This document shows positions 53,010 through 60,992 of a stretch of 64,000 nucleotides of DNA, piece after piece. Every line of letters starts with the position of its first letter. Position 1 is the first letter of the stretch. Made by a program: the position numbers and the translations under genes. This DNA comes from Acidovorax sp. T1. GTDB lineage: Bacteria; Pseudomonadota; Gammaproteobacteria; Burkholderiales; Burkholderiaceae_C. Where the stretch lies: contig NZ_CP021648.1 in NCBI RefSeq assembly GCF_002176815.1, positions 2,364,001-2,428,000 of the forward strand, written 5' to 3'. The notes beneath the pieces were generated by a model. That model saw only the letters and a program-made list of their open reading frames with translations, had not been told where the DNA came from and searched no databases.

Positions 53010-55987
53010 TGGGTTGGGCATCCGCTGTCCGTAAACCTACGGCCCAGACCAAGGTCGCCGCTGCCGTCAAGATCGTTTCTCGTCCGCAGATCGAGACGGC
53101 AGACGTCGACTGGGACCGGCTGGTCTCGCTTGACTTCGAAACTTTCTATGACGCCGACTACACGCTCTCCAAGTTGTCCACGTCCGAGTACGTGCGCGAC
53201 GAGCGCTTTGAAGCGTCGATGGTCGGCATCAAGATCGGCAACAAAAAGACCAAGGTGGTGCCCCACAGCAAGATCGCCGCCGAGCTGGCCGCGATCAACT
53301 GGGAGACGCACAGCGTGCTGTGCCACAACATCCAGTTCGACGGCTTCATCCTGAGCCACCACTACGGTGTCTTCCCCAAGCGCTACTACTGCACCCTGGG
53401 CATGGCCCGGGGGCTGCACAGCAACGAAATTGGCGCAGGCCTGCACGACGTGTCGGTCTTTTACGGCGGCAAGGGCAAGATCGACGGCGGCGTCGAGGGC
53501 ATGAAAGGCGTGCGCTTCAAGGAGCTTTTCGCCAACAAGCCCCTGTGGAAGCGCTCCGCCGAGTACTGCGCCAACGACGTCGACGAAACGTTCCGCATCT
53601 TCTGCGCCATGCACCCGCTGTTCCCGGCCAAGGAGATGGACCTGATCCACATGACGGCGCGCATGTTCTGCGCTCCGGTCCTGAAGATCGACATCCCGCG
53701 CGTCCAGACCGAGTACGAACGCGAGGTCACGCGCCGCGAAGAGCTGCTGCTGAACTTGCTGAACCCCCGTGACTACGACGATGTCCTCGACGGCAAAGAC
53801 AAGAAGCTCGAAGGCAAAGAGCGCGACATGCGCATTGTCAAGAAAGTCGTCGGTAGCAACGAGCGCTTCGTTGCGCTGTTCGAAGCCCTCGGCATTGCAC
53901 GCGATCAGCTGCCCCGCAAGCTGAGCCCCGCCTGGATGAAGAAAAACCAGGCCGAGCGCGAGGAAGCCATCGACAGCAAGTGGGCCTTTGCCTTCGCCAA
54001 GGATGACCTGGACTTCGTCAGCATGCCCGATCGGGTGTGGGGGTACTTCCCTCACCTCGACCCGGCCAACCCCAAAGACGTCCTGGAAGCAGCTGAGCTG
54101 TCCGAGAAGCTCCAGCAGCTGATCGACACGCGCATCGCGGTCAAGTCCACGATCAATATTACCCGGGCCGAGCGCTTCCTGAAGGCCGGCGCCAACGGTA
54201 TGGCATTGCCTGTGGGCTATGCGTACTATCGCGCCCACACAGGCCGTTGGGGCGGCAACAACAAGATGAACATGCAGAACCTCACCCGTGGTGGTGAGCT
54301 GCGCCTGTCCATCCTGGCCGACAAGGGCCACCAGATCGCTGTGGCCGACTCAGGCCAGATCGAAGCTCGCGTGAACGCGTGGCTGTGGGATCAGTTCGAC
54401 CTTCTGGATGCGTTCCGCGACAAGCGTGACGTGTACAGCGAGTTCGCTACAGACATCTACGGCCGCAAGATCACGAAGGAAGATAAGAACGACCGCCACG
54501 TAGGCAAGGTCTGCTTGGCTGGGGACACGCGCGTATTCACAAACCGTGGTCTTTTATCTATAACAGATGTAAAACCGACGGATTTACTATGGGACGGCCT
54601 CGAATGGGTAAAACACGACGGACTGATCTACCAGGGGTACAAGCCAGTACAAAAGCACCGGGGGCTGAGTGCGACCGGGGACCACGAAATTCTGACGGCA
54701 CGTGGGTGGCAGGAGTGGCGCGAGGTCCGTACAAACCCTTCCCTATTCCAGTCGGCGCTATCTTTGGCGAACTCACCGTCGTGCGCTGGGAACCCTATGT
54801 CCGCGCCGATGGCAAGCTCGAAGGCCACCGGCCTGTTTGCCGCTGTACGTGCGGCAACGAGTCCCCTGTGGCCGCGGGCAACCTACGTGCTGGCCGTTCC
54901 ACGCGCTGCAACGTGTGCGCCAAGCGCGCTTCCGCTGTCAAACGGTACCGGGTCTACAAGCACGCCATGGCGGATGACGACCACCGGGCGCGGCTACTCA
55001 ACCGCCTTTCGTCTGCTATCAGTCGGTGCAGCAACCCGCGCAACGCATCGTATAAGCACTATGGCGAACGCGGCATTGTCGTCTGGGATGGTTGGCGCAA
55101 CGACCGAGCATCATTTTTGGTGTACGTGCAAACGCTTCCTGGCTGGGACGACCCGTCTCTGGAGTTTGATAGGGTCGACAACGACGACAGCTACCGACCC
55201 GGCAATGTCCGGTTTGCAACCAAGTCTGTCAACACTGGCAACAAGCGCAAGGTCGAAAACCTGGAGCGGCGCATCCGCGAACTCGAAGACGAGAACGCAC
55301 GTCTACGATCTCGCAAACGCCGGACCTCGTAGTCGCTTCACAGTCATGACCGATGACGGCCCCGTCATCGTCCATAACTGCGTTCTCGGGTTGGGCTATC
55401 AGATGGGCGCACCGAAGCTCCAGATGACTCTGGCCAAGGGTGCCCTGGGCGGCCCCAAGATCGCGCTGTCCATCGACCAGTGCCAGCACATCGTCAACAC
55501 TTACCGGCGCAAGTATTACGCCATCAAACAGGGCTGGGATCGCAGCAAGGACTTCATCGAACACATGTCCAACCCGGACCTCGAGCCCATCCAGTACAAG
55601 TGTCTGGAGATCGGCTTCGAGTACATCCGCCTGCCCAACGGCATGTGTCTCAAGTACCCCGACCTGCGCATGGCCAAGGGCGAAAAAGGCTGGGACGAGT
55701 GGAGCTACCAGTCAGGCGACATCCGCAAAAAGATCTACGGCGGCCTGCTGTGCGAAAACTTGGTGCAGGCCCTGGCCCGCATCATCGTCGCAGAGCAGAT
55801 GCTGATGATCGACACGAAGTACCCCGTCGTGATGACGACACACGACGAAGCCGTCACGCACCCAAAGACGAAGGACGCAGCCAAGTGCTACGCCTTCATG
55901 GAGAAGTGCATGACGACTCCGCTGTGGTGGTGCCCAGAAATCCCGCTCGCTGCTGAAGGCGGATTCGCGGAAAATTACAGTAAGTAG
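53009..55987 (+). CDS. polA: Family A DNA polymerase with intein, 992 aa precursor
   Basis: Start at ATG 53009 (TGATG coupling). 3'-5' exonuclease motif LDFETF at 41-46; polymerase motif A VADSGQIEARV (D447); motif B split as DRHVGKV, intein residues 502-790, then CVLGLGYQMGA; motif C HDE at 945-947. Without the 289-residue intein the enzyme is 703 aa. The intein interrupts the dNTP-binding O-helix, so activity requires splicing. Copies the phage genome. Confidence 0.94.
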   Translation: MGWASAVRKPTAQTKVAAAVKIVSRPQIETADVDWDRLVSLDFETFYDADYTLSKLSTSEYVRDERFEASMVGIKIGNKKTKVVPHSKIAAELAAINWETHSVLCHNIQFDGFILSHHYGVFPKRYYCTLGMARGLHSNEIGAGLHDVSVFYGGKGKIDGGVEGMKGVRFKELFANKPLWKRSAEYCANDVDETFRIFCAMHPLFPAKEMDLIHMTARMFCAPVLKIDIPRVQTEYEREVTRREELLLNLLNPRDYDDVLDGKDKKLEGKERDMRIVKKVVGSNERFVALFEALGIARDQLPRKLSPAWMKKNQAEREEAIDSKWAFAFAKDDLDFVSMPDRVWGYFPHLDPANPKDVLEAAELSEKLQQLIDTRIAVKSTINITRAERFLKAGANGMALPVGYAYYRAHTGRWGGNNKMNMQNLTRGGELRLSILADKGHQIAVADSGQIEARVNAWLWDQFDLLDAFRDKRDVYSEFATDIYGRKITKEDKNDRHVGKVCLAGDTRVFTNRGLLSITDVKPTDLLWDGLEWVKHDGLIYQGYKPVQKHRGLSATGDHEILTARGWQEWREVRTNPSLFQSALSLANSPSCAGNPMSAPMASSKATGLFAAVRAATSPLWPRATYVLAVPRAATCAPSALPLSNGTGSTSTPWRMTTTGRGYSTAFRLLSVGAATRATHRISTMANAALSSGMVGATTEHHFWCTCKRFLAGTTRLWSLIGSTTTTATDPAMSGLQPSLSTLATSARSKTWSGASANSKTRTHVYDLANAGPRSRFTVMTDDGPVIVHNCVLGLGYQMGAPKLQMTLAKGALGGPKIALSIDQCQHIVNTYRRKYYAIKQGWDRSKDFIEHMSNPDLEPIQYKCLEIGFEYIRLPNGMCLKYPDLRMAKGEKGWDEWSYQSGDIRKKIYGGLLCENLVQALARIIVAEQMLMIDTKYPVVMTTHDEAVTHPKTKDAAKCYAFMEKCMTTPLWWCPEIPLAAEGGFAENYSK
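54550..54559 (+). promoter_or_regulatory. Motif match (TCTTTTATCT) inside the polA intein
   Basis: The only motif copy that lies inside a recognised gene; it sits upstream of the nested HNH. Could be regulatory for that gene or chance. Confidence 0.25.
54715..55332 (+). CDS. HNH homing endonuclease nested out of frame in PolA intein, ~205 aa
   Basis: Frame -1 relative to polA. The start preferred is GTG 54715, formed by the last base of a Glu codon plus TG of the block B Trp codon, with GGGTGG 5 nt upstream; ATG 54589 or 54604 are alternatives. Zinc-type CRCTCGNE...CNVC residues are followed by the HNH core YGERGIVVWDGW, LEFDRVDND and NVRFATKSVN, typical of phage HNH_3-type nucleases. A C-terminal coiled coil (NLERRIRELEDENARLR) overlaps intein block F. 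Expected to home the intein into empty polA alleles. Confidence 0.85.
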   Translation: MARGPYKPFPIPVGAIFGELTVVRWEPYVRADGKLEGHRPVCRCTCGNESPVAAGNLRAGRSTRCNVCAKRASAVKRYRVYKHAMADDDHRARLLNRLSSAISRCSNPRNASYKHYGERGIVVWDGWRNDRASFLVYVQTLPGWDDPSLEFDRVDNDDSYRPGNVRFATKSVNTGNKRKVENLERRIRELEDENARLRSRKRRTS

Positions 55988-56014
55988 CCTTAATAGTGTA
56001 GTAAAGGAACCCCC

Positions 56015-56689
56015 ATGACCGCACTCGAAGACCCCCGGTGGCTGGCGCTTAGCAAAGAGCGCCGTGACGCCCTGCTCGAGAAACACCGCGACATCAACGT
56101 CTTCGATGAATGGTGGGACAGTGTCTACGAGATGTTCGTCGAGGACTGCGCCGAAAAGGGCATCGAGGTCGACACCCACACCATCAGGACCGTGGGCGGC
56201 AAACAGGCTCAGCGCCATTCGATCTATTTCTCCGGCTTCTGGAGCCAGGGCGACGGCGCATGCTTCGACGGCAGAGTCAACAACTGGATCAAATTCTTCG
56301 AGGCTATGAAGCGCCCCGATCTGGTTACGTTGTACCAGAAGACCGATGAGGGCCTTACACTGGCCTGGTCCCATGAAGGCCGCTACTACCACGCAAACTG
56401 TGTCTCGTTCTCCAGCGAGCTGTGCCTCGACAACCCGCACGACGACGATGAGGACCCCTTGCTACATGCCGCTTGGAACATAGCGTACGAAGAAGGGTAC
56501 GTTTTCGACAAGCTCGAGGAGACCTTTGCCGAGTTCGTCCGCGACCTCATGCACGACCTCTACATCTTGCTCGAAGAAGAACACGACTACCTGACCAGCG
56601 ATGAGGCTATCGCCGAGTACATCCTGGGCCATTGCGAAGAAGAGCTCGTCGAGGAAGACGACGAAGAAGAGCTTTCGCTCGAACATTGA
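56015..56689 (+). CDS. Acidic phage protein with YFSGFWSQGDGA motif, 224 aa
   Basis: Contains IYFSGFWSQGDGACFDG, a conserved stretch in many phage proteins of unknown role. Strongly acidic C-terminal tail (EELVEEDDEEELSLEH). Soluble, mixed alpha/beta. Might mimic DNA or bind a basic partner; unproven. Confidence 0.65.
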   Translation: MTALEDPRWLALSKERRDALLEKHRDINVFDEWWDSVYEMFVEDCAEKGIEVDTHTIRTVGGKQAQRHSIYFSGFWSQGDGACFDGRVNNWIKFFEAMKRPDLVTLYQKTDEGLTLAWSHEGRYYHANCVSFSSELCLDNPHDDDEDPLLHAAWNIAYEEGYVFDKLEETFAEFVRDLMHDLYILLEEEHDYLTSDEAIAEYILGHCEEELVEEDDEEELSLEH

Positions 56690-56699
56690 TCTTTTATCT
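56690..56699 (+). promoter_or_regulatory. Recurrent motif (TCTTTTATCT)
   Basis: Exact copy in the gap between the acidic protein and the next gene. Confidence 0.45.
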
Positions 56700-56742
56700 A
56701 TCTTAGATCAGTGATATGATTCACACCACCAAAGAGGACGAA

Positions 56743-57156
56743 ATGCCTACAGCCACTGTAAGCCCCAAAGCAAAGAAGCCGGTGAAAGCCACGCCCGGCG
56801 CCATGATCGACTCGATGTGGGAGCTGCGCGAGAAGAAGCGCAAGCTCGAAGCATCGATCAAAGATCTCGATGGTCAGCTGGCTGACATCGAGTCCAAGCT
56901 CATGGAAGACATGGAGGCCAACGGCATCGACAAGATGACCGGCAAGGCCGCCGGCGTCTCCATCAGCACGTCCACAGTCGCCAACGTCGAAGACTGGGAC
57001 GCGTTCCTGGCCTGGGTCTACAAGACCAAGAACGGTCACCTCCTGCAACGCCGCGTCTCCGACCCTGCGTGGCGCGAAATGGTCGAGCTCAAGGGCGTCG
57101 TCCCCGGCACCCAGCCGTTCACCAAGAAGCGCTTAAATCTGCGCGCCCTGTCCTAA
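56743..57156 (+). CDS. Helical phage protein next to the ssDNA-binding candidate, 137 aa
   Basis: Start chosen at ATG 56743 (AGAGGA upstream); an in-frame ATG at 56716 is an alternative. A coiled-coil region (LREKKRKLEASIKDLDGQLADIES) is followed by a small beta region with TFTKKR-like basic end. Typical neighbour of ssDNA-binding genes in podovirus replication modules. Confidence 0.6.
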   Translation: MPTATVSPKAKKPVKATPGAMIDSMWELREKKRKLEASIKDLDGQLADIESKLMEDMEANGIDKMTGKAAGVSISTSTVANVEDWDAFLAWVYKTKNGHLLQRRVSDPAWREMVELKGVVPGTQPFTKKRLNLRALS

Positions 57157-57176
57157 CCCCACCACTGAAAGTACCT

Positions 57177-57962
57177 ATGGCCACCGCCAAGAAAACCCCC
57201 AGCACTGCCGTTGCAGTCAAGAAACCCGTCAGCTCCGCTGTTGTCTCCATCCAGGAGCAACTCAAGGCCCAGGTCGCCGCCATGGCCGGCAAGATCGCCC
57301 CTCCTTCGGGCATCAACATCCGCATCACGCAGGACAAGAAATTCCAGCTGCCCGACGGCTCCAAAGTCGAAGGCCCGCTGGATTTGGTGATTGTTGATTT
57401 CGTTTCTCGCAATACGTTCTACGAAGGAACGTACGATCCGAACAACATCACCCCGCCCGCCTGTTTCGCCATCCATCCCGAGCCCAAGCAGATGACGCCC
57501 AGCGACAACAGCCCGATCAAGCAGAGCGACGACTGCGCCAGCTGCCCCATGAACCAGTTCGGTTCGTCTGGCAAGGGCAAGGCCTGCAAGAACGGTCGCG
57601 TGCTGGCCGTGCTGCCGCCCGACGCCGACGCAGACACCCCGCTGTGGCTGCTGCAGGTCTCGCCTACTGCGCTCAAGGGCTTCGACGGCTTCGTCGGCTC
57701 CGTGGCCCGCACGTTCCAGATGCCGCCCATTGCCGTGGTCGCCTCGGTGGACTTCAACCCCAACGAGACCTATGCGTCGCTCACGTTCGGCGACCCCCGC
57801 CCGAACGAGAACGTGGCCGTGCATTTCGCACGCCAGGGCGAGGCCAAGGAGCTGCTGATGGTCGAGCCCGACGTCTCCGGTTTCGGCCAGGAAGCCGCCA
57901 AACCTGCGCGCGCACCCGCCCGCCCTGCAGCGCGCAAGCCTGCAGTGGCTGGCCGCCGCTAA
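57177..57962 (+). CDS. Candidate ssDNA-binding protein, 261 aa
   Basis: Basic N-terminal tail (MATAKKTPSTAVAVKK), a beta-rich core with SGINIRITQDKKF and a Cys pair CASCPMNQFG...KAC that may bind zinc, and an Ala/Pro/Arg-rich C-terminal tail. Position between the replication proteins and composition suit a single-stranded DNA-binding protein; assignment is not certain. Confidence 0.6.
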   Translation: MATAKKTPSTAVAVKKPVSSAVVSIQEQLKAQVAAMAGKIAPPSGINIRITQDKKFQLPDGSKVEGPLDLVIVDFVSRNTFYEGTYDPNNITPPACFAIHPEPKQMTPSDNSPIKQSDDCASCPMNQFGSSGKGKACKNGRVLAVLPPDADADTPLWLLQVSPTALKGFDGFVGSVARTFQMPPIAVVASVDFNPNETYASLTFGDPRPNENVAVHFARQGEAKELLMVEPDVSGFGQEAAKPARAPARPAARKPAVAGRR

Positions 57963-57971
57963 GGAGCACCC

Positions 57972-58193
57972 GTGGCAGTTCGCAAATGGTATCTGGACCG
58001 CGCTCTGGCTTCGTACCCGAGCTTGAAGGCTGTCATCGGCGAGCTGACGCTGGAAGAAGTAATTGCCGCTCTCGATCTTGAGAGCAGCACTTTGCGCCGG
58101 AGGTCGCTGATCGACCGGCTGGTTTCCCGAGCCGTCCGGCTCAACGAAGTTTCATTCAATCGCCAACTCAAGGAGAAATACCACCATGGCTAA
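57972..58193 (+). CDS. Small basic protein, 73 aa
   Basis: GTG 57972 preceded by AAGGAG. Helical, basic (RKWYLDRALASYPSLK, RRRSLIDRLVSRAVR). Overlaps the next gene by 8 nt. Unknown. Confidence 0.55.
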   Translation: MAVRKWYLDRALASYPSLKAVIGELTLEEVIAALDLESSTLRRRSLIDRLVSRAVRLNEVSFNRQLKEKYHHG

Positions 58194-58488
58194 AGCAATC
58201 AAGACCCTGTCCAAAGCTGAACTCAAGGACGCCAAGACCAACCTCAAGGCCGCCCTGGGCGTCGTGAACGCCGAGCACGGCAAGTTCGTGTCGGACCACA
58301 AGGCTGCGGAGAAGGCCCTGGCAGCCGCCAAGAAGGAAGCCGACAAGGCCATCGCCGTCGCACAGAAGGCCGTGGACGCTGCCGGTAAGAAGCTGGAAAA
58401 GGCCACTGCCGCTGCCGACAAGGGCCGCGCCAAGATCAACGCCCAGCTGGCCGCCCTCGAGCCTGCGGCCGAAGCCGCAACTGCCTGA
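58186..58488 (+). CDS. Lys/Ala-rich histone-H1-like protein, 100 aa
   Basis: Almost pure Ala/Lys/Glu composition forming one long helix with AKAIKTLSKAELKDAKT and AAAKKEADKAIAVAQ repeats. Such proteins bind DNA non-specifically or act as rod linkers. Followed by a strong terminator, so it ends a transcription unit. Confidence 0.6.
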   Translation: MAKAIKTLSKAELKDAKTNLKAALGVVNAEHGKFVSDHKAAEKALAAAKKEADKAIAVAQKAVDAAGKKLEKATAAADKGRAKINAQLAALEPAAEAATA

Positions 58489-58510
58489 TTCGGTACTTCG
58501 CAGTGCCCTT

Positions 58511-58538
58511 CCCTGCGCCGAAAGGCGCAGGGTTTTTT
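58511..58538 (+). terminator. Intrinsic terminator
   Basis: CCCTGCGCC / GGCGCAGGG stem with GAAA loop followed by six T. Confidence 0.9.
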
Positions 58539-58565
58539 ACACCTAGATGATTGGACCGCGCAGAC

Positions 58566-59144
58566 ATGAAGCACATCATGATTGATTTGGAGACACTCGG
58601 CACCCGCGCGGATGCCGTGATTCTCAGCCTCGGTGCCGTGAAGTTCGACCTGACTTCCGGCAAGATCGACGACCAGGGCTTCTACGCATCGATTTCCATC
58701 GACAGCAACCAGGAACTCGGCCGTCATATTCAGGAAGACACGCTGCTGTGGTGGCTCAAGCAAGACATTGCTGCCCAGTCTGTGTTCCATGAAGACAAGA
58801 CCACCCTGCCGCAGGCACTCGAAGATTTCAGCGACTGGGTCGGCACTGACGACTACGAAGTCTGGAGTAACGGCGCTGACTTCGACATCCCCATGCTGGC
58901 CCACGCATATGCGCAGATCCAGATGGAAATCCCCTGGAAGTTCTGGGCCAGCAACTGCTTCCGCACCTACAAGAAACTGCCCGGGGCCAAAGCCCTTGCC
59001 CAAACCGTTCCGTCCGCCGGCGTGAAGCACAACGCCCTGGCCGACGCTGTCCATCAGGCCCAGGTCCTGCACGCCATCCACACGGGTATCTTCGGCAAGG
59101 CCGCTGCAACCAACAACCCCTTCAAACCGAAAGCAAAGACATGA
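58566..59144 (+). CDS. DexA-like 3'-5' exonuclease (DnaQ fold), 192 aa
   Basis: Exo I motif IDLETLGT near residue 6, exo II region WSNGADFDIP and exo III KHNALADAVHQ, in the DEDDh pattern of T4 DexA-type enzymes. A TTG 15 nt upstream is an alternative start. Likely trims DNA or RNA in replication. Confidence 0.85.
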   Translation: MKHIMIDLETLGTRADAVILSLGAVKFDLTSGKIDDQGFYASISIDSNQELGRHIQEDTLLWWLKQDIAAQSVFHEDKTTLPQALEDFSDWVGTDDYEVWSNGADFDIPMLAHAYAQIQMEIPWKFWASNCFRTYKKLPGAKALAQTVPSAGVKHNALADAVHQAQVLHAIHTGIFGKAAATNNPFKPKAKT

Positions 59145-59638
59145 GCGCACTCGACACCCAGATTGGCGGCAACCACTACAAAAACATGCCCATCCAACCG
59201 ATGCAGTACAGCATGGCGAATGAGCTGGACGCATGCCAGCACACCATCATCAAGTACGTGACCCGCTTCCGTGAGAAGGGCGGCATCCAGGATCTGGAAA
59301 AGGCCAAGCACGTCATCGACATGCTGATCGAGTTTGAGCAGAACGGAGTGAAGCCGGCCCCCGCCCAAAAACCGTTCGACTTCGACGCGAAGCTGAATGA
59401 AACGCTGAAGGACAGCGCAGAAGCAGCAAACACCAAGAAGCCCCTCGACTTCGGCGCGATGCTGCGTGACGCGATCGAAGCGGCCGAAGCGGCTGAAGCC
59501 GCCAAGGCGGCCATGCCAGCCGGGCCTTACGACTGCCCCTGCGCCGCATGTACGCTGCGCCGCAAACTGAGCGCCATGTTCCCTGATGCTGAGATCGACG
59601 TCACGTTCCTGTCGGAAGACACTGGGCGCGCTGACTGA
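59141..59638 (+). CDS. DUF3310 protein, 165 aa
   Basis: ATGA overlap upstream. Contains the DUF3310 signature IGGNHYKNMPIQPMQYSM and IIKYVTRFREKGGIQDLEKA; phage versions are often called nucleotide kinase-like but lack a P-loop. The Ala-rich C-terminal half is an extension. Confidence 0.78.
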   Translation: MSALDTQIGGNHYKNMPIQPMQYSMANELDACQHTIIKYVTRFREKGGIQDLEKAKHVIDMLIEFEQNGVKPAPAQKPFDFDAKLNETLKDSAEAANTKKPLDFGAMLRDAIEAAEAAEAAKAAMPAGPYDCPCAACTLRRKLSAMFPDAEIDVTFLSEDTGRAD

Positions 59639-60057
59639 TGCCCAAAGGACCCGAGAACACCTTCATCAGCAGTGTGCACAAGCACCTGCCTGCCGGGCTT
59701 TACCGCATGAAAAACCACAACGCCTATGTCGGCGGCATCGCCGATGTCTGGTACAGCGGTGTGCGCGACCTCTGGGTCGAATACAAATTCATCGTGGTGC
59801 CCAAGCGCCCAGACACCGCCATCGACCTCCTCACCGGAAAGAACCCGGCGATCTCGTACCTGCAGCAAGAATGGCTGCGCTCACGGCACGGGGAGGGTCG
59901 CTCTGTCGGCGTGATCGTCGGGTCCAAGGACGGCGGGGTCTGGCTCCCAGGTACATCCTGGGACCAGCCCTTCGCCACAAAAGATTTTCTTCGGCATCTC
60001 ATGTCGAGGAAAGAGTTGGCTGACACAATACTGAAAGAAGTCCATCATCATGGATGA
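59638..60057 (+). CDS. VRR-NUC-type nuclease, 139 aa
   Basis: TGATG coupling. GGIADVWYSG...LWVEYKFI supplies the D...ExK core of VRR-NUC/Holliday-resolvase-like nucleases. Would resolve or trim recombination/replication intermediates. Confidence 0.78.
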   Translation: MPKGPENTFISSVHKHLPAGLYRMKNHNAYVGGIADVWYSGVRDLWVEYKFIVVPKRPDTAIDLLTGKNPAISYLQQEWLRSRHGEGRSVGVIVGSKDGGVWLPGTSWDQPFATKDFLRHLMSRKELADTILKEVHHHG

Positions 60058-60271
60058 GAACTTTGTGGAGCAGGCCGAACGGCTTGCAGAATCCGAGGTT
60101 CAGGCCGGAATCGCCCGCGCCCGGATCAAAGACACCCCACCGCCGGATTTCGACGGTGACTGCGCATGCGGGGAAGCCATACCGCCCGAACGGGTCGGCC
60201 TTGGCTACCATCGCTGCATCCGCTGCCAGACCCTACTCGAACGAAGAGGAGGCGTCGGCAAATCAAGATAG
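60050..60271 (+). CDS. DksA/TraR-like zinc-finger protein, 73 aa
   Basis: CxC...CxxC zinc finger (CACGEAIPPERVG, RCIRCQ) and an N-terminal helix, as in TraR/DksA small proteins that bind RNA polymerase. Could modulate host transcription. Confidence 0.78.
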   Translation: MDENFVEQAERLAESEVQAGIARARIKDTPPPDFDGDCACGEAIPPERVGLGYHRCIRCQTLLERRGGVGKSR

Positions 60272-60286
60272 AGGAGTGAATAAACC

Positions 60287-60682
60287 ATGACCCCTGAAGG
60301 CCACAACGAGCTTCTACCCGCCATCGAGGCGGTGCTAAGAACCGCTACCGAGCCGCTAGATTGTAACCAGCTGTTTGACATGCAGTCGATCAGGGCCGTC
60401 GCCCCGTCGGCCAATCGCGTCTCGGATTACCTGGGCATCCTCTTTCGCAAGGGGAAAGTCAGTCGGGTGGCCAACGAACGCAGCGACACCGTCGCCGGTC
60501 GTGCCCGCTGGGCCTACGTCTGGAAGAACAAGGAGTTGCCGGCATGGAAGCACCCCAAAGAGGTCATCGACTACAAGCCCAAGGCGATCCTCGACCGCCC
60601 GAGTATCTACATCACGGAGGACGGAGACAACATCAACATCGAGTTGCCTCACCTGTCCATCGTGATAAAGAAAAAGAACTAG
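60287..60682 (+). CDS. Winged-helix-like protein, 131 aa
   Basis: Helical start (LPAIEAVLRTATEPLDCNQLF) and RVSDYLGILFRKGKVSRV wing region suggest a winged-helix DNA-binding fold; the C-terminal part is basic. Ends just before a terminator. Possible regulator. Confidence 0.6.
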   Translation: MTPEGHNELLPAIEAVLRTATEPLDCNQLFDMQSIRAVAPSANRVSDYLGILFRKGKVSRVANERSDTVAGRARWAYVWKNKELPAWKHPKEVIDYKPKAILDRPSIYITEDGDNINIELPHLSIVIKKKN

Positions 60683-60688
60683 TCGACG

Positions 60689-60710
60689 GCCCGCTTCGGC
60701 GGGCTTTCTT
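60689..60710 (+). terminator. Intrinsic terminator
   Basis: GCCCGC-TTCG-GCGGGC stem followed by TTTCTT. Ends the dksA-like/winged-helix unit. Confidence 0.82.
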
Positions 60711-60721
60711 CGGACCAAAAA

Positions 60722-60731
60722 TCTTTCATCT
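60722..60731 (+). promoter_or_regulatory. Recurrent motif (TCTTTCATCT)
   Basis: Exact copy that directly abuts the ATG of the next gene, leaving no room for a separate ribosome site. Confidence 0.45.
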
Positions 60732-60992
60732 ATGTTCGATCTTCTAACGAACCAAGAGTCGGCCCACGCGGCGGCTCTCGGCTGGAACCTGTGCCCTGTC
60801 TATGACATGGACAAGGCCCGCTGGGCGCTAGAAGCCCTGCCGACGGACCACCCCGCGTCGAGCGCTGTCGCCGCGCAGGCCCGTATCTACAACCTGGCCC
60901 TCAGTGGTGATGCCGTGGCGGTCAAGACGCTGCAGCTCATCGTGCGCTCCCACCAACCTGCCCCACCCGCCAAGAAAGCCCGCAAGAAATGA
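60732..60992 (+). CDS. Small phage protein, 86 aa
   Basis: Opens MFDLLTNQESAHAAALGWN, a start found on small proteins next to phage ligases; basic C-terminus (PAPPAKKARKK). Unknown function. Confidence 0.6.
   Translation: MFDLLTNQESAHAAALGWNLCPVYDMDKARWALEALPTDHPASSAVAAQARIYNLALSGDAVAVKTLQLIVRSHQPAPPAKKARKK

Larger units (their letters stand above)
54512..55378 (+). other. Intein in DNA polymerase (289 aa)
   Basis: Block A CLAGDTRVFTNRG (Cys502), block B ATGDHEILTARGWQEW, block F VYDLANAGPRSRF, block G DDGPVIVHN followed by Cys+1. All splicing residues are present. Between blocks B and F about 190 residues are Ser/Thr/Ala/Pro-rich with no endonuclease motif; that DNA encodes an HNH protein in the -1 frame. 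Reading frame is open across the whole element. Confidence 0.93.

Noticed and set aside
54512..55378. Group I intron with endonuclease instead of an intein in polA
   Set aside because: The host reading frame is open throughout and intein blocks A, B, F and G with Cys1, His-Asn and Cys+1 are visible, so protein splicing explains the interruption.
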